Shown piece after piece: positions 43,360 to 51,733 of a DNA stretch of 63,999 nt (positions within the stretch are counted from its first letter, which is position 1; each line of letters opens with the position of its first letter). The position numbers and the translations under genes were made by a program. Source of the stretch: T1Sed10-7 sp041686695 (GTDB lineage: Bacteria; Actinomycetota; Nitriliruptoria; Nitriliruptorales; Nitriliruptoraceae); assembly GCA_041686695.1 (NCBI GenBank), contig JAWLDJ010000005.1, positions 1 through 63,999 on the forward strand, written 5' to 3'. The notes under the pieces are model-generated. The model worked only from the letters and a program-made list of their open reading frames with translations. It searched no databases and had not been told where the DNA came from.

Positions 43360-45344
43360 GCGGGTTCCACACGCTGCTGGTCGCCAACCGGGGCGAGATC
43401 GCGGTCCGGGTGATCCGGACCGCGCGGGCGCTTGGCTACCGGACCGTTGCGATCCACTCCGATGCGGACAGCGATGCCCCCCACGTGCGGCTCGCGGACG
43501 ATGCCGTCCACGTCGGTCCGTCGCCGGCGACCGAGTCGTACCTTCGGATCGATCGCGTCCTGGACGCCGCCAGGGTGGCCGGAGCCGAAGCCATCCATCC
43601 CGGCTACGGCTTCCTGTCCGAGAACGCCGCCTTCGCCCGAGCCGTGATCGACGCCGGCCTGGTCTGGGTCGGGCCACCCCCGGCGGCCATCGAGGCCATG
43701 GGTGACAAGGCTGCGGCCAAGCGGCTGCTGCAGGATGCCGGTGTCCCGCTGCTGCCCGGCTACCAGGGCACCGACCAGTCCGACCAGACGCTGCTGGCGC
43801 AGGCCGCGGAGATCGGCGTCCCGCTGATGGTCAAGGCCGCCGCAGGTGGTGGCGGCAAGGGCATGCGACTGGTCACCGATGCTGAGCTCCTCCCGGAGGC
43901 GATCGGTGCGGCACGGCGCGAGGCCGCCAGCGCGTTCGGCTCCGACGACCTCATCCTCGAGCGTGCGCTGCTGCGTCCTCGCCACGTCGAGATCCAGGTC
44001 CTCGCCGACGAGCACGGCAACGTCCTCTCGCTCGGTGAGCGCGACTGCTCGATCCAACGCCGGCACCAGAAGGTGGTCGAGGAGGCCCCCAGCCCAGCGG
44101 TCGACGCGGCACTGCGAACCCGGATGGGTGAGGCCGCCGTCGCGGCCGCCCGCACCGTCGGCTACGTCGGCGCGGGCACGGTGGAGTTCCTCCTCGATCC
44201 CGACACACCCGACCCCGACGACCCGAGCCAACCGGGCTTCTTCTTCCTCGAGATGAACACCCGGCTGCAGGTGGAGCACCCGGTCACCGAGCTGATCACC
44301 GGCCTCGACCTGGTGGAGTGGCAGCTACGGGTCGCGCAGGGTGAGACCCTCGGGTTCACCCAGGATGACGTGACGATCGACGGCCACGCGATCGAGGTCC
44401 GACTGTACGCCGAGGACCCGGCCAACGACTTCCTACCGGCCTCGGGGACCGTGGCCGCCTTCGAGATCCCCGACGGCGTTCGGGTCGACACCGGCGTCGA
44501 GGTCGGCAGCGTCGTGGGAGCCCACTACGACCCGATGATCGCCAAGGTCATCGCCCACGGCCCCGACCGTGACACGGCCCGCCGGCGTCTGCGCGCCGCG
44601 CTCGCCGACGCGACCGTGCTCGGACTGACCACGAACCGCTCCTTCCTGGTCGATGTGCTCTCGCACGAGCGCTTCGCTTCAGGTGAGGCGACCACCGCGT
44701 TCCTCGGGGAGGTCGACCTCGGCGCGACGGGAGAGATCGATGCCACGACCATGGCGGCCGCGGCCGCGGTCCTCCACCGGGAGCGGACCCTCGTGGCTGA
44801 GCAGCGGGCACCCGGCCTGGCCGGATGGGACAGCCGCGGCCACCGCGACGTCTCCATGCGTCTGGCCATCGGCGAGGACGTGCGTGACGCGGTGGTACAC
44901 ACCCGCGACGGCCACACCGAGGTCCGCGTCGACGACACCGTCGTCACGGTCGAGGCGCACGCCAACGGGGTGATCGTCGACGATCGACGGATCCCCTACC
45001 GCGCCGTGATCCGAGGGCTGGACGACGTGGCGCTGCAGCTCGGCACCCGCGACCTCGAGGTCCGTGACGTGCTGCTCGCGCCGCCCGACGACGCCGTCGT
45101 GCGCGGCGAGGGCATCCTGCTGGCGCCGATGCACGGCGCCGTGACCGCTGTCCACGTCGCCACCGGTGACCGCGTGGCCCTCGGGGACGCGGTCGCCGTG
45201 CTCGAAGCGATGAAGATGGAGCACGCCGTGACGGCCGACATCGACGGCACCGTGGTCGAGGTCGCCGTCACCGCCGGCTCGCAGGTCGCCGCCGACACCG
45301 TGCTGGTCCGTCTCGCCTCCGATGAGGAGCTGGAACATGAGTGA
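43356..45344 (+). CDS. Biotin-dependent acyl-CoA carboxylase alpha subunit
   Basis: 662 residues. Biotin carboxylase at the N-terminus (NRGEIAVRVIRTARALGY; ATP-grasp Gly-rich loop KAAAGGGGKGMR; MNTRLQVEHPVTE), a middle BT-type region, and a C-terminal biotinyl domain whose lysine sits in LEAMKMEHAV. It carboxylates its biotin and delivers CO2 to the beta subunit encoded upstream. ATG overlaps the hydratase stop. The last 8 bp overlap the start of the AtuA-like gene, so all four genes of this operon are tightly coupled. Confidence 0.95.
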   Translation: MSGFHTLLVANRGEIAVRVIRTARALGYRTVAIHSDADSDAPHVRLADDAVHVGPSPATESYLRIDRVLDAARVAGAEAIHPGYGFLSENAAFARAVIDAGLVWVGPPPAAIEAMGDKAAAKRLLQDAGVPLLPGYQGTDQSDQTLLAQAAEIGVPLMVKAAAGGGGKGMRLVTDAELLPEAIGAARREAASAFGSDDLILERALLRPRHVEIQVLADEHGNVLSLGERDCSIQRRHQKVVEEAPSPAVDAALRTRMGEAAVAAARTVGYVGAGTVEFLLDPDTPDPDDPSQPGFFFLEMNTRLQVEHPVTELITGLDLVEWQLRVAQGETLGFTQDDVTIDGHAIEVRLYAEDPANDFLPASGTVAAFEIPDGVRVDTGVEVGSVVGAHYDPMIAKVIAHGPDRDTARRRLRAALADATVLGLTTNRSFLVDVLSHERFASGEATTAFLGEVDLGATGEIDATTMAAAAAVLHRERTLVAEQRAPGLAGWDSRGHRDVSMRLAIGEDVRDAVVHTRDGHTEVRVDDTVVTVEAHANGVIVDDRRIPYRAVIRGLDDVALQLGTRDLEVRDVLLAPPDDAVVRGEGILLAPMHGAVTAVHVATGDRVALGDAVAVLEAMKMEHAVTADIDGTVVEVAVTAGSQVAADTVLVRLASDEELEHE

Positions 45345-47157
45345 CAACGCTGTGACCATCGGAAGCGCTGCCGGAGCGTGGGGGGACACCGTCCTGTCGA
45401 CGCCGCAGCTCCTGGCCTCGGGGCGCTGCGACTACATCATCTACGAAGGCCTGGCCGAGATCACGATGGGGATCCTCACCCGTCAGAAGGTGAAGGACCC
45501 CTCGCGTGGCTACGCGACCGACATCATCCACACGATCGCCGACCACCTCGGTGCCTACGCGGAGCAGGGCATCAAGGTCGTCACCAACGCCGGCGGGATC
45601 AACCCGGCTGCCGCCGCCCAGCTGCTCCGCGACGCCGCCGCGAAGGCCGGGATCGAGCTGCGGGTCGCCTCGGTCGTCGGCGACGACCTCGCCGGGCGCC
45701 TCGACGAGCTCCGCGATCTCGAGCTGGCGGAGATGACCGATGCCGGTCCACTGCCGGACGAGCTGCTGAGCTTCAACGCCTACCTCGGGGCGCGCCCGAT
45801 CGTGGCCGCCCTGGACGCGGGAGCCGACATCGTGGTGACCGGGCGTGGGGCCGACTCCGCGCTGGTCCTCGGTCCACTCATCCACGAGTTCGGCTGGGCG
45901 CACGATGACTGGGACAAGCTCTCCCAGGGCAGCCTGGCGGGCCATCTGCTCGAGTGCGGCCCGCAGTCCACCGGCGGGTTGTACACGGACTGGGAGTCGT
46001 TCCCCTCGTGGGCGGACATCGGCTACCCCCTGGCCGAGTGCCGCCCGGACGGCAGCTTCGTGCTGACCAAGCCGGACGACACCGGGGGTCTGGTGAGCCC
46101 CGCGACCGTCGCCGAGCAACTGCTCTACGAGATCGGCGATCCGACCACCTACCTGCTGCCCGATGTCACGTGCGACTGGACGCAGGTGTCGCTTGCCCAG
46201 GTCGGTGACGACCGCGTCGAGGTGACCGACGCTCGCGGCCGACCGGCCCCACCCACCCTCAAGGCCTGCGCGCAGGTGATCGACGGCTTCAAGGCGCGCA
46301 CGACCCTGTTCGTCCTGGGGCGCAACGCCGACCGCAAGGCCCACCGACTGGCCGAGGACATCCGCACGCGTTCCCGTGCCATCTTCGAGCAGCTCGGTGC
46401 CGAGGACTTCCGCGAGTTCGACGTCGAGGTGATCGGTACCGAGGCGACCTACGGAGCGAACTCGCGGGTGTCGGACAGCCGGGAGGTGACCCTCAAGGTC
46501 GGCATGGCCCACGACGACGAGCGGGCGCTGCGCAAGGTCCTGCGTGATCCGCCGTCCTTCGGCCTGGCCGTTCCCGGCAGCAGCGCCGGCGGTGCGGTGC
46601 CCCGGCCGACACCCCGCATGCTGCTGCGCTCCTACCTGGTGCCCCGGGAGCTGATCCCGGCGAGCGTCGAGATCGACGGTGAGGACGTCGAGGTCGACGA
46701 GCTCCCGGTCGCGTTGGCGACCGGGCCGGGCCCGCGACCACAGGTCCAGGCCGTGGCGGCCGCTGCTGCGGAAGCTCCGACGGTGACGCTGCCGCTGATC
46801 GCGATCGCCCACGGGCGCAGCGGCGACAAGGGCATCGACGCGAACATCGGGATCCGTGCGCGACACCCCGACTTCCTGCCGGTGATCCGCCACAGCGTGA
46901 CGGCCGAGCGGGTCGCCGAGCACCTCGCCCACCTGCTCGATGGCGGGGTCGACCGCTACGACCTCCCCGGGCTCGACGCGGTCAACCTCCACCTGCACGA
47001 CGCGCTCGGTGGCGGCGGGATCGCCTCGCTCAGGATCGATCCCCAGGGCAAGGCCTTCGCCCAGCAACTGCTCGACCTGCCGATCGACGTGCCCACGTCA
47101 TGGCTCGACCACGACGCGATCGCCGACGTCCCCGAGGTCGCGGCAGCGCGGAGCTGA
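45337..47157 (+). CDS. atuA: AtuA-family protein (DUF1446) with C-terminal ferredoxin-like-fold domain
   Basis: 606 residues. The DUF1446/AtuA core is visible in IGSAAGAWGDT, CDYIIYEGLAEITMGIL, VVTNAGGINPAAAAQLL and VTGRGADSALVLGPLI. The C-terminal 115 residues (AIAHGRSGDKGIDANIGIRA ... HDALGGGGIASLRID) are the small domain often found with AtuA. In Pseudomonas atuA starts the acyclic terpene operon, but its reaction is not known. Its presence here, with a carboxylase pair, hydratase, dehydrogenases and SDRs, is the main reason for calling the island Atu-like. GAGG lies before the ATG. Confidence 0.92.
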   Translation: MSDNAVTIGSAAGAWGDTVLSTPQLLASGRCDYIIYEGLAEITMGILTRQKVKDPSRGYATDIIHTIADHLGAYAEQGIKVVTNAGGINPAAAAQLLRDAAAKAGIELRVASVVGDDLAGRLDELRDLELAEMTDAGPLPDELLSFNAYLGARPIVAALDAGADIVVTGRGADSALVLGPLIHEFGWAHDDWDKLSQGSLAGHLLECGPQSTGGLYTDWESFPSWADIGYPLAECRPDGSFVLTKPDDTGGLVSPATVAEQLLYEIGDPTTYLLPDVTCDWTQVSLAQVGDDRVEVTDARGRPAPPTLKACAQVIDGFKARTTLFVLGRNADRKAHRLAEDIRTRSRAIFEQLGAEDFREFDVEVIGTEATYGANSRVSDSREVTLKVGMAHDDERALRKVLRDPPSFGLAVPGSSAGGAVPRPTPRMLLRSYLVPRELIPASVEIDGEDVEVDELPVALATGPGPRPQVQAVAAAAAEAPTVTLPLIAIAHGRSGDKGIDANIGIRARHPDFLPVIRHSVTAERVAEHLAHLLDGGVDRYDLPGLDAVNLHLHDALGGGGIASLRIDPQGKAFAQQLLDLPIDVPTSWLDHDAIADVPEVAAARS

Positions 47158-47197
47158 GCAGCCGACCAGGACCGCCGCCGGGGCCGTTGCAGCCCGC

Positions 47198-47965
47198 TCA
47201 CCTCGGCGGCATCCGGGTGGCGCCGTCCAGCCGGATCGTCTCCCCGTTGAGCATCGGGTTGGCGATGACCGAACCGACCAGTTGGGCGTACTCCTCCGGG
47301 GTGCCGAGCCGCGACGGCTGGGGGATCGCACCGGCGAGCGCCTCGAGCCCCTCTGCCACGATGCGACGCTCCAGCATCGGGGTGGCGAAGAAGCCGGGAG
47401 CGATGGTGACGACCCGGATCCGCTGGGCCGCGAGGTCACGGGCGACGGGCAGCGTCATCCCGGCGATCCCCGCTTTGGACGCGCTGTAGGCCGCCTGGCC
47501 GACCTGGCCGTCGGAAGCGGTGATCGACCCGGTGTTGACGATGATCCCGCGCTCCTCACCGATCGGGTCCAGCCGCAGCATCTCGGCCGCAGCCAGGCGC
47601 ATCGCGTTGAAGGTGCCGAGCAGGTTCACCTCGACCACCCGCCGGAAGGCCTCCAGCGACGACGGCCGACCGGCGGGGTCCAGGAGGCGCTGCCCCTCGC
47701 CGATCCCGGCACAGTTCACCAGGATGCGGAGCTCGCCGAGCTCGGCGGCTCGTCCCACCGCCTCGCTCACGGCGTCCTCGTCACGGACGTCGCCCGGGTG
47801 GAACGCAACGCCCGGGCCCGACCGCCCGGCCATCGCTGGCCCTTCGGAGTCCGGCAGGTCGAGGAGGACCACCGAGGCACCGGCGTTGGCGAGGTACTCG
47901 ACGGTCGCCAGGCCGAGCCCCGACGCCCCGCCGGTGACCAGGGCCGCGCACGAAGCTGCTTCCAC
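47198..47965 (-). CDS. SDR-family oxidoreductase 1 (tandem pair)
   Basis: 255 residues, a short-chain dehydrogenase similar to 3-hydroxyacyl-CoA dehydrogenase type 2. Cofactor loop TGGASGLGLATVEYL favours NAD, with Asp in VVLLDLP; NCAGIG follows; catalytic Ser in NTGSI, then YSASK. A GTG at 47971 exists, but GAGGAGG sits 7 bp before the GTG at 47965, which also matches the start of the second SDR. AtuB or AtuG is the likely counterpart. It is convergent with the AtuA gene and follows SDR 2 on the same strand. Confidence 0.92.
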   Translation of the reverse strand: MEAASCAALVTGGASGLGLATVEYLANAGASVVLLDLPDSEGPAMAGRSGPGVAFHPGDVRDEDAVSEAVGRAAELGELRILVNCAGIGEGQRLLDPAGRPSSLEAFRRVVEVNLLGTFNAMRLAAAEMLRLDPIGEERGIIVNTGSITASDGQVGQAAYSASKAGIAGMTLPVARDLAAQRIRVVTIAPGFFATPMLERRIVAEGLEALAGAIPQPSRLGTPEEYAQLVGSVIANPMLNGETIRLDGATRMPPR

Positions 47966-48033
47966 CCGCACGCCTCCTCAGCTCGCGAGGTGCCGCACCG
48001 TCCCGGCCCTGGCGGCCGACGGCGTCGAACGCT

Positions 48034-48798
48034 CTACCGCGGCCCCATGCGGATCGCGCCGTCGAGCCGGATCGTCTCCCCGTTGAGCATGGGGTTGGCG
48101 ATGATCGAGTCCACGAGCTGGGCGTACTCGGCCGGTGCCCCGAGCCGCGACGGGTGCGGCACCTGGGCGCCGAGCGAGTCGAGCGCCTCCTGCGGCAGCG
48201 TCATCAGCAACGGGGTGAGGAACAGCCCCGGAGCGATGGTGACGACCCGGATCTGCTTGTCGGCCAGATCACGTGCCACGGGCAACGTCATCCCGGCGAT
48301 CCCCCCCTTCGAGGCGCTGTAGGACGCCTGACCGATCTGCCCATCGAACGCGGCGACCGACGCGGTGTTGATGATGACACCGCGTTCCTCACCGACCGGC
48401 TCGTGCCGCAGCATCTCCGCCGCGGCCAGCCGCATCACGTTGTACGTCCCGACCAGGTTCACGTCGACCACCCGCTGGAAGGACTCGAGCGGCGACGGCT
48501 CGCCGTCCTTGCCCAGGATCCGCTGCGGTGTGCCGATCCCGGCACAGTTCACCAGGATCCGGAGCTCGCCGAGTTCAGCGGCCTGTCCCACCGCCTCGCT
48601 CACGGCGTCCTCGTCACGGACATCGGCGGGACAGAACCGCACCGTGTCCCCGAGCCGCTCGGCGACGGCCGCCCCGTCCGAGCTCGGCAGGTCGACGATC
48701 ACCGCGCAGGCGCCCGCGGTGACCAACCGCTCCACGGTCGCCAGCCCGAGGCCGGAAGCTCCACCGGTGACCAGCGCAACGGACGAGCCCAGCTCCAT
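48034..48798 (-). CDS. SDR-family oxidoreductase 2 (tandem pair)
   Basis: 254 residues. It shares long identical stretches with SDR 1 (VRDEDAVSEAVG, AAELGELRILVNCAGIG, YSASK, NPMLNGETIRLDGA), showing recent tandem duplication. Catalytic Ser lies in NTASVAA, Tyr and Lys in YSASKGG. Differences cluster in the loop after the catalytic Tyr (GLFLTPLLMTLPQEAL versus GFFATPMLERRIVAEGL), which shapes substrate choice. AAGGAGAGG precedes the ATG. It probably oxidises a hydroxyacyl-CoA or terpene alcohol. Confidence 0.92.
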   Translation of the reverse strand: MELGSSVALVTGGASGLGLATVERLVTAGACAVIVDLPSSDGAAVAERLGDTVRFCPADVRDEDAVSEAVGQAAELGELRILVNCAGIGTPQRILGKDGEPSPLESFQRVVDVNLVGTYNVMRLAAAEMLRHEPVGEERGVIINTASVAAFDGQIGQASYSASKGGIAGMTLPVARDLADKQIRVVTIAPGLFLTPLLMTLPQEALDSLGAQVPHPSRLGAPAEYAQLVDSIIANPMLNGETIRLDGAIRMGPR

Positions 48799-48845
48799 AG
48801 AACCTCTCCTTGTCGGCTATGCGATGAACGGTCGGCGGCGAACGG

Positions 48846-49304
48846 TCAGTCCGATTTCACGGCCAGCACCGCGCACTCGGCCCCGAGCAGGAGCCGCTGC
48901 GCCTCGCCCCGGAGCACGGCCTTGCCGACCGCTGACCGCCTCCGGATGCCGACCACCATCAGATCCACGTGGGCGTTGCGAGCCAGGTCCAGGAGCGCCT
49001 CGGCGGGGTTGTCCGCATCGGCGATGAGCACGGCATCACAGTCGACACCGCCCGAACGCACCTGCCAGGCCACAGCGTCCAGATCCTCGCGGAGCTTCGC
49101 GATCTCCTCGTTCCCGCCTGCTGGCGCCGCAGCTTGGGTCGATGCGGGATCCATCAGCGCCAGCGGCCCCGAGACCCGCGAGCCTTCCTGCCGGACGTGG
49201 CGCGCGAGCAACAGTTCGGCATTGCGGAGCCGGGCCTCCCTGGTCGCGGCGGCCAGCACCGCGTCTCCCAGCGGCGACGGTTTGTACGCTGCCAGGATCT
49301 TCAT
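48846..49304 (-). CDS. Universal stress protein (UspA-like)
   Basis: 152 residues with the Usp fold: start MKILAAYKPSPLGDAVLAAA, middle DADNPAEALLDLARNAHVDLMVVGIRRRS, and the end strand ECAVLAVKS. The G-x-R-x-RS stretch fits ATP-binding Usp proteins. GAAGG precedes the ATG. It lies upstream of the SDR pair by 47 bp on the same strand and may share their transcript. Role in the pathway, if any, is unknown. Confidence 0.85.
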   Translation of the reverse strand: MKILAAYKPSPLGDAVLAAATREARLRNAELLLARHVRQEGSRVSGPLALMDPASTQAAAPAGGNEEIAKLREDLDAVAWQVRSGGVDCDAVLIADADNPAEALLDLARNAHVDLMVVGIRRRSAVGKAVLRGEAQRLLLGAECAVLAVKSD

Positions 49305-49413
49305 GGGTTGCCTTCGGCCTGTGGCTGGATCCGCGCTCCCGGCTCGCGGCGACCGATCATCCGCCACGTCCGTTCGCGACCACCGTGCACCTCGACGGGG
49401 CGCCACGCTAGTA

Positions 49414-49429
49414 AGAATGGCTCAATTCT
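49414..49429. promoter_or_regulatory. AGAAT-N6-ATTCT inverted repeat upstream of the Usp gene
   Basis: A perfect 5-bp inverted repeat in an AT-richer pocket about 110 bp upstream of the Usp start; on the minus strand TAGAAT could also serve as a -10 box. Function is inferred only from position. Confidence 0.35.
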
Positions 49430-49673
49430 ACCGCAACGGGCGCCAGAAGCCATGGTTCGCAGCTGGAGTCCACCGTAGAGTGGTCAGGGACGACCTCGGT
49501 CGAGTGCATTCGTGAGTCACACTCCGAACCGATCCGTCCATCTGGAGGCCGAGCGCGACGCGGATGTGTCCGGCTCGGACGACGACGGCCCCCGGTCGAC
49601 GCCGGGGTCGAGGTCTCCTCCGATGGGGGCGAGCAGGCGCCCACGGCTGGCGAGCCGCACCCGCCACTCCAGG

Positions 49674-49695
49674 TATCATACTGAGCCAGACTCAG
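49674..49695 (+). promoter_or_regulatory. TetR gene promoter with CTGAG-N5-CTCAG operator
   Basis: A TATCAT -10-like box is followed by a perfect 5-bp inverted repeat with a 5-bp spacer, 16 bp before the TetR ATG. It matches the palindrome in front of the carboxylase gene and fits autoregulation. Confidence 0.55.
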
Positions 49696-49710
49696 GCGGG
49701 GAGCGTTCAC

Positions 49711-50388
49711 ATGCCCGACAACGGCAGGTCGATGACGAAGGGCGAACGCACACGGGCCACGATCCTGCGGCACGCGGAGGACAACTTCCGCCGGAACGGC
49801 TACGACAACACCACGATCGCCTCGATCGCGCAGGAGATCGGTGTCTCCGAGGGGACCGTCTTCCAGCACTTCGGCAGCAAGAGCAGGCTGCTGGGCGCCG
49901 TGATGGACGAGTTCTACGCGGACCTGTACGGCACCGCGGTCGACATCGCCCACTCGCCGGGCGATGCCGAGGAGCGGTTCCGAGCCCTCATCGACGCCTG
50001 GGCGCTCAAGGCGGAGCGGTACTGGGACCTGATCCGTGTCTTCACCCAGCGCTCCCGCTACGGCACGGACGCCGAGCTCAACGAGCGTTGGAAGGAGCAC
50101 AACCGGCGCTACACCCGGCTCCATCTCGACCTGATCGTCGAGATGCAGGAGCAGGGCATCATCGCCGACTCGGAGATCCCGCCGACACTGATCCGCGACA
50201 TCGTGTTCGGTGCGATCGAGCACGTCGCGCTCGGTCAGGACCTGGCGCCCCGGATGGAGATCCGGCACCAGGCCAAACAGATCATCGAGGTGCTGCTGAG
50301 GGGCTCGCCGACGCAACGCACGGGCACCGGCGACCAGCTGGACCGGATCGAGTCGAAGCTCGACGCCGTGCTGGGGGCGCAGAACTGA
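49711..50388 (+). CDS. TetR-family regulator, probable local repressor
   Basis: 225 residues. The N-terminal HTH is textbook: RATILRHAEDNFRRNGYDN, TTIASIAQEIGVSEGTVFQHFGSKSRLL. The C-terminal 150 residues are helical and ligand-binding, of the AcrR/FadR type. ATG at 49711 has GGGGAG 7 bp upstream. AtuR, which controls the terpene operon in Pseudomonas, is also a TetR protein; shared palindromes at three promoters suggest this gene plays the same role here. The ligand is likely an acyl-CoA intermediate, by analogy only. Confidence 0.93.
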   Translation: MPDNGRSMTKGERTRATILRHAEDNFRRNGYDNTTIASIAQEIGVSEGTVFQHFGSKSRLLGAVMDEFYADLYGTAVDIAHSPGDAEERFRALIDAWALKAERYWDLIRVFTQRSRYGTDAELNERWKEHNRRYTRLHLDLIVEMQEQGIIADSEIPPTLIRDIVFGAIEHVALGQDLAPRMEIRHQAKQIIEVLLRGSPTQRTGTGDQLDRIESKLDAVLGAQN

Positions 50389-50421
50389 TCTCCCGCCGAC
50401 ATGACCCTGGCGGGAGATCAG
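50385..50421. terminator. Bidirectional terminator between TetR and CoA-transferase genes
   Basis: A perfect 13-bp stem (CTGATCTCCCGCC / GGCGGGAGATCAG) with an 11-nt loop; the TetR stop codon lies within the left arm. It separates two convergent transcripts and so marks the right limit of the Atu-like island. Confidence 0.85.
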
Positions 50422-50442
50422 GACCTCAGACGACGGCCCTCG

Positions 50443-51642
50443 TCAGCTCAGGGCGCCCGAGGTCCGCAACGCGTCGATCTCCGAGTCCGACATGCCGAGG
50501 ACGGACGCGAGGACCGCATCGGTGTGCGCTCCGAGGTCCGGAGCAGGCCGTGGCTGCGGCCGACGTCCGTCGATGACCCACGGTGCGCTGGTCACCAACC
50601 GCGTCGTGTCGCTGGTGGTGACCGGGGTACGCACGAACAACCCTCTGGCCGCCAGGTGCTCATCGGCGACGAGGTCCCCGCCATCCATGACCGGACCGGC
50701 GGGCACACCGCACGCACTCAGGAGCTCGAAGGCACCCGCGCGGTCGAGGGACTCGAGCGCAGCAGCCACGTAGGCCTCTGCCGCGTCCCGGTCAGCGAGG
50801 CGCGCGCTGGCGGTCTCCAGGCCCTCGGGCCTCGGGCGTCCGTCCTGCTCCAACCTCGCGACCAGTTGGCGCCACTGCTCATCGGAGCGGACCGCGAGCG
50901 CGAGCCACCCGTCACGGCAGGCGAAGACCCCGCTGGGAGCGAAACGGGGATCGCGGTTACCGCGACGACCGGGGTCGCTCCCCTCGACCGAGGCCTCCAC
51001 GATGGAGTCGCCGACGGAGGTGCTGCCAGCCTCAGAGGCGGAGAAGTCGATCGAGCGCCCCTGCCCGGTGCGCTTGGCGTGCAGCAGGCCCTGCGCGATC
51101 GCCATGGCGAACAACGCGCCGGCGCGCATGTCCATGGAGGTGCGGAACTCGGTGGGCGGCCCGTCCGGGTACCCGGTGAGGTTGCCGGCGCCGCTGAGCG
51201 CGTTGAAGATGCCGGCGTAGCCCGGCAGCCGCGCGTACGGACCGTCCTGACCGGCGGCGGTCAGTGACGCGGTGACCAGGTGGGGGTAGCGCTCACGCAG
51301 GTCTGCGTGGCCCATACCCCACTTCTGCATGACCCCCGGGCGGTAGCAGTCAGCCACCACGTGGGACGCACCCGCCAGACGCTTCGCCAACTCCTGCCCC
51401 TCGGGGCTCTTCATGTTGATCGTGATGGCCTGCTTGTCGAGGTTCACGTCCTCGTAGAACACCGAGTGGATGTAGGGCCGGTTCACCCGCTGACGTGTGG
51501 GGTCGGGCCGTGAGGCGCTCTCCACCTTGATCACCTGCGCTCCGAGCGAACCGAGGAGCATCGCGGCGTAGGCACCTGCGGCCTGGAACGTGAAATCCAG
51601 CACGCGGATCCCGGCGAGGTAGCGGACGGGTTCGTCAGGCAT
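50443..51642 (-). CDS. Family III CoA-transferase 1 (CaiB/BaiF)
   Basis: 399 residues. The N-terminal Rossmann part is LAGIRVLDFTFQAAGAYAAML with a characteristic LGAQVIKVES, and the catalytic Asp (FRC Asp169 equivalent) lies in FRTSMDMRAGAL. It moves CoA between carboxylic acids. ATG at 51642 has GAAGG 8 bp upstream. It is the last gene of the long minus-strand operon and ends at the strong terminator. The family does not reveal substrates. Confidence 0.93.
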   Translation of the reverse strand: MPDEPVRYLAGIRVLDFTFQAAGAYAAMLLGSLGAQVIKVESASRPDPTRQRVNRPYIHSVFYEDVNLDKQAITINMKSPEGQELAKRLAGASHVVADCYRPGVMQKWGMGHADLRERYPHLVTASLTAAGQDGPYARLPGYAGIFNALSGAGNLTGYPDGPPTEFRTSMDMRAGALFAMAIAQGLLHAKRTGQGRSIDFSASEAGSTSVGDSIVEASVEGSDPGRRGNRDPRFAPSGVFACRDGWLALAVRSDEQWRQLVARLEQDGRPRPEGLETASARLADRDAAEAYVAAALESLDRAGAFELLSACGVPAGPVMDGGDLVADEHLAARGLFVRTPVTTSDTTRLVTSAPWVIDGRRPQPRPAPDLGAHTDAVLASVLGMSDSEIDALRTSGALS

Positions 51643-51733
51643 GTTCGGGCCTTCGATGGCGGTCGGCCGCGGTGCTGCGGCGATGATGGGCGCGGGACGG
51701 CTGCCCGTGCGGCAGCCGTCCCGGTCGGCGGAC

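Larger units (their letters stand above)
49305..49710. other. 406-bp divergent intergenic region
   Basis: This gap between the Usp and TetR genes holds no supported gene. It contains an AGAAT-N6-ATTCT inverted repeat (49414-49429), a CCCCGG-N6-CCGGGG stem (49590-49607), and the TetR promoter/operator at its right end. A 32-codon frame from 49417 exists but has no ribosome site. Confidence 0.6.

Noticed and set aside
41421..44279. Long minus-strand open frame across the carboxylase and hydratase genes
   Set aside because: It crosses three convincing plus-strand genes and encodes a biased, low-complexity product; it is a codon-bias shadow.
38277..47157. Leucine degradation (liu) cluster
   Set aside because: Dehydrogenase, carboxylase and hydratase fit, but HMG-CoA lyase is missing and an AtuA protein plus two SDRs are present, so the Atu-like reading is preferred.
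49417..49515. A 32-codon frame upstream of the TetR gene
   Set aside because: No ribosome site, overlaps an inverted repeat, and the product has no recognisable feature. It could be a leader peptide, but nothing supports that.
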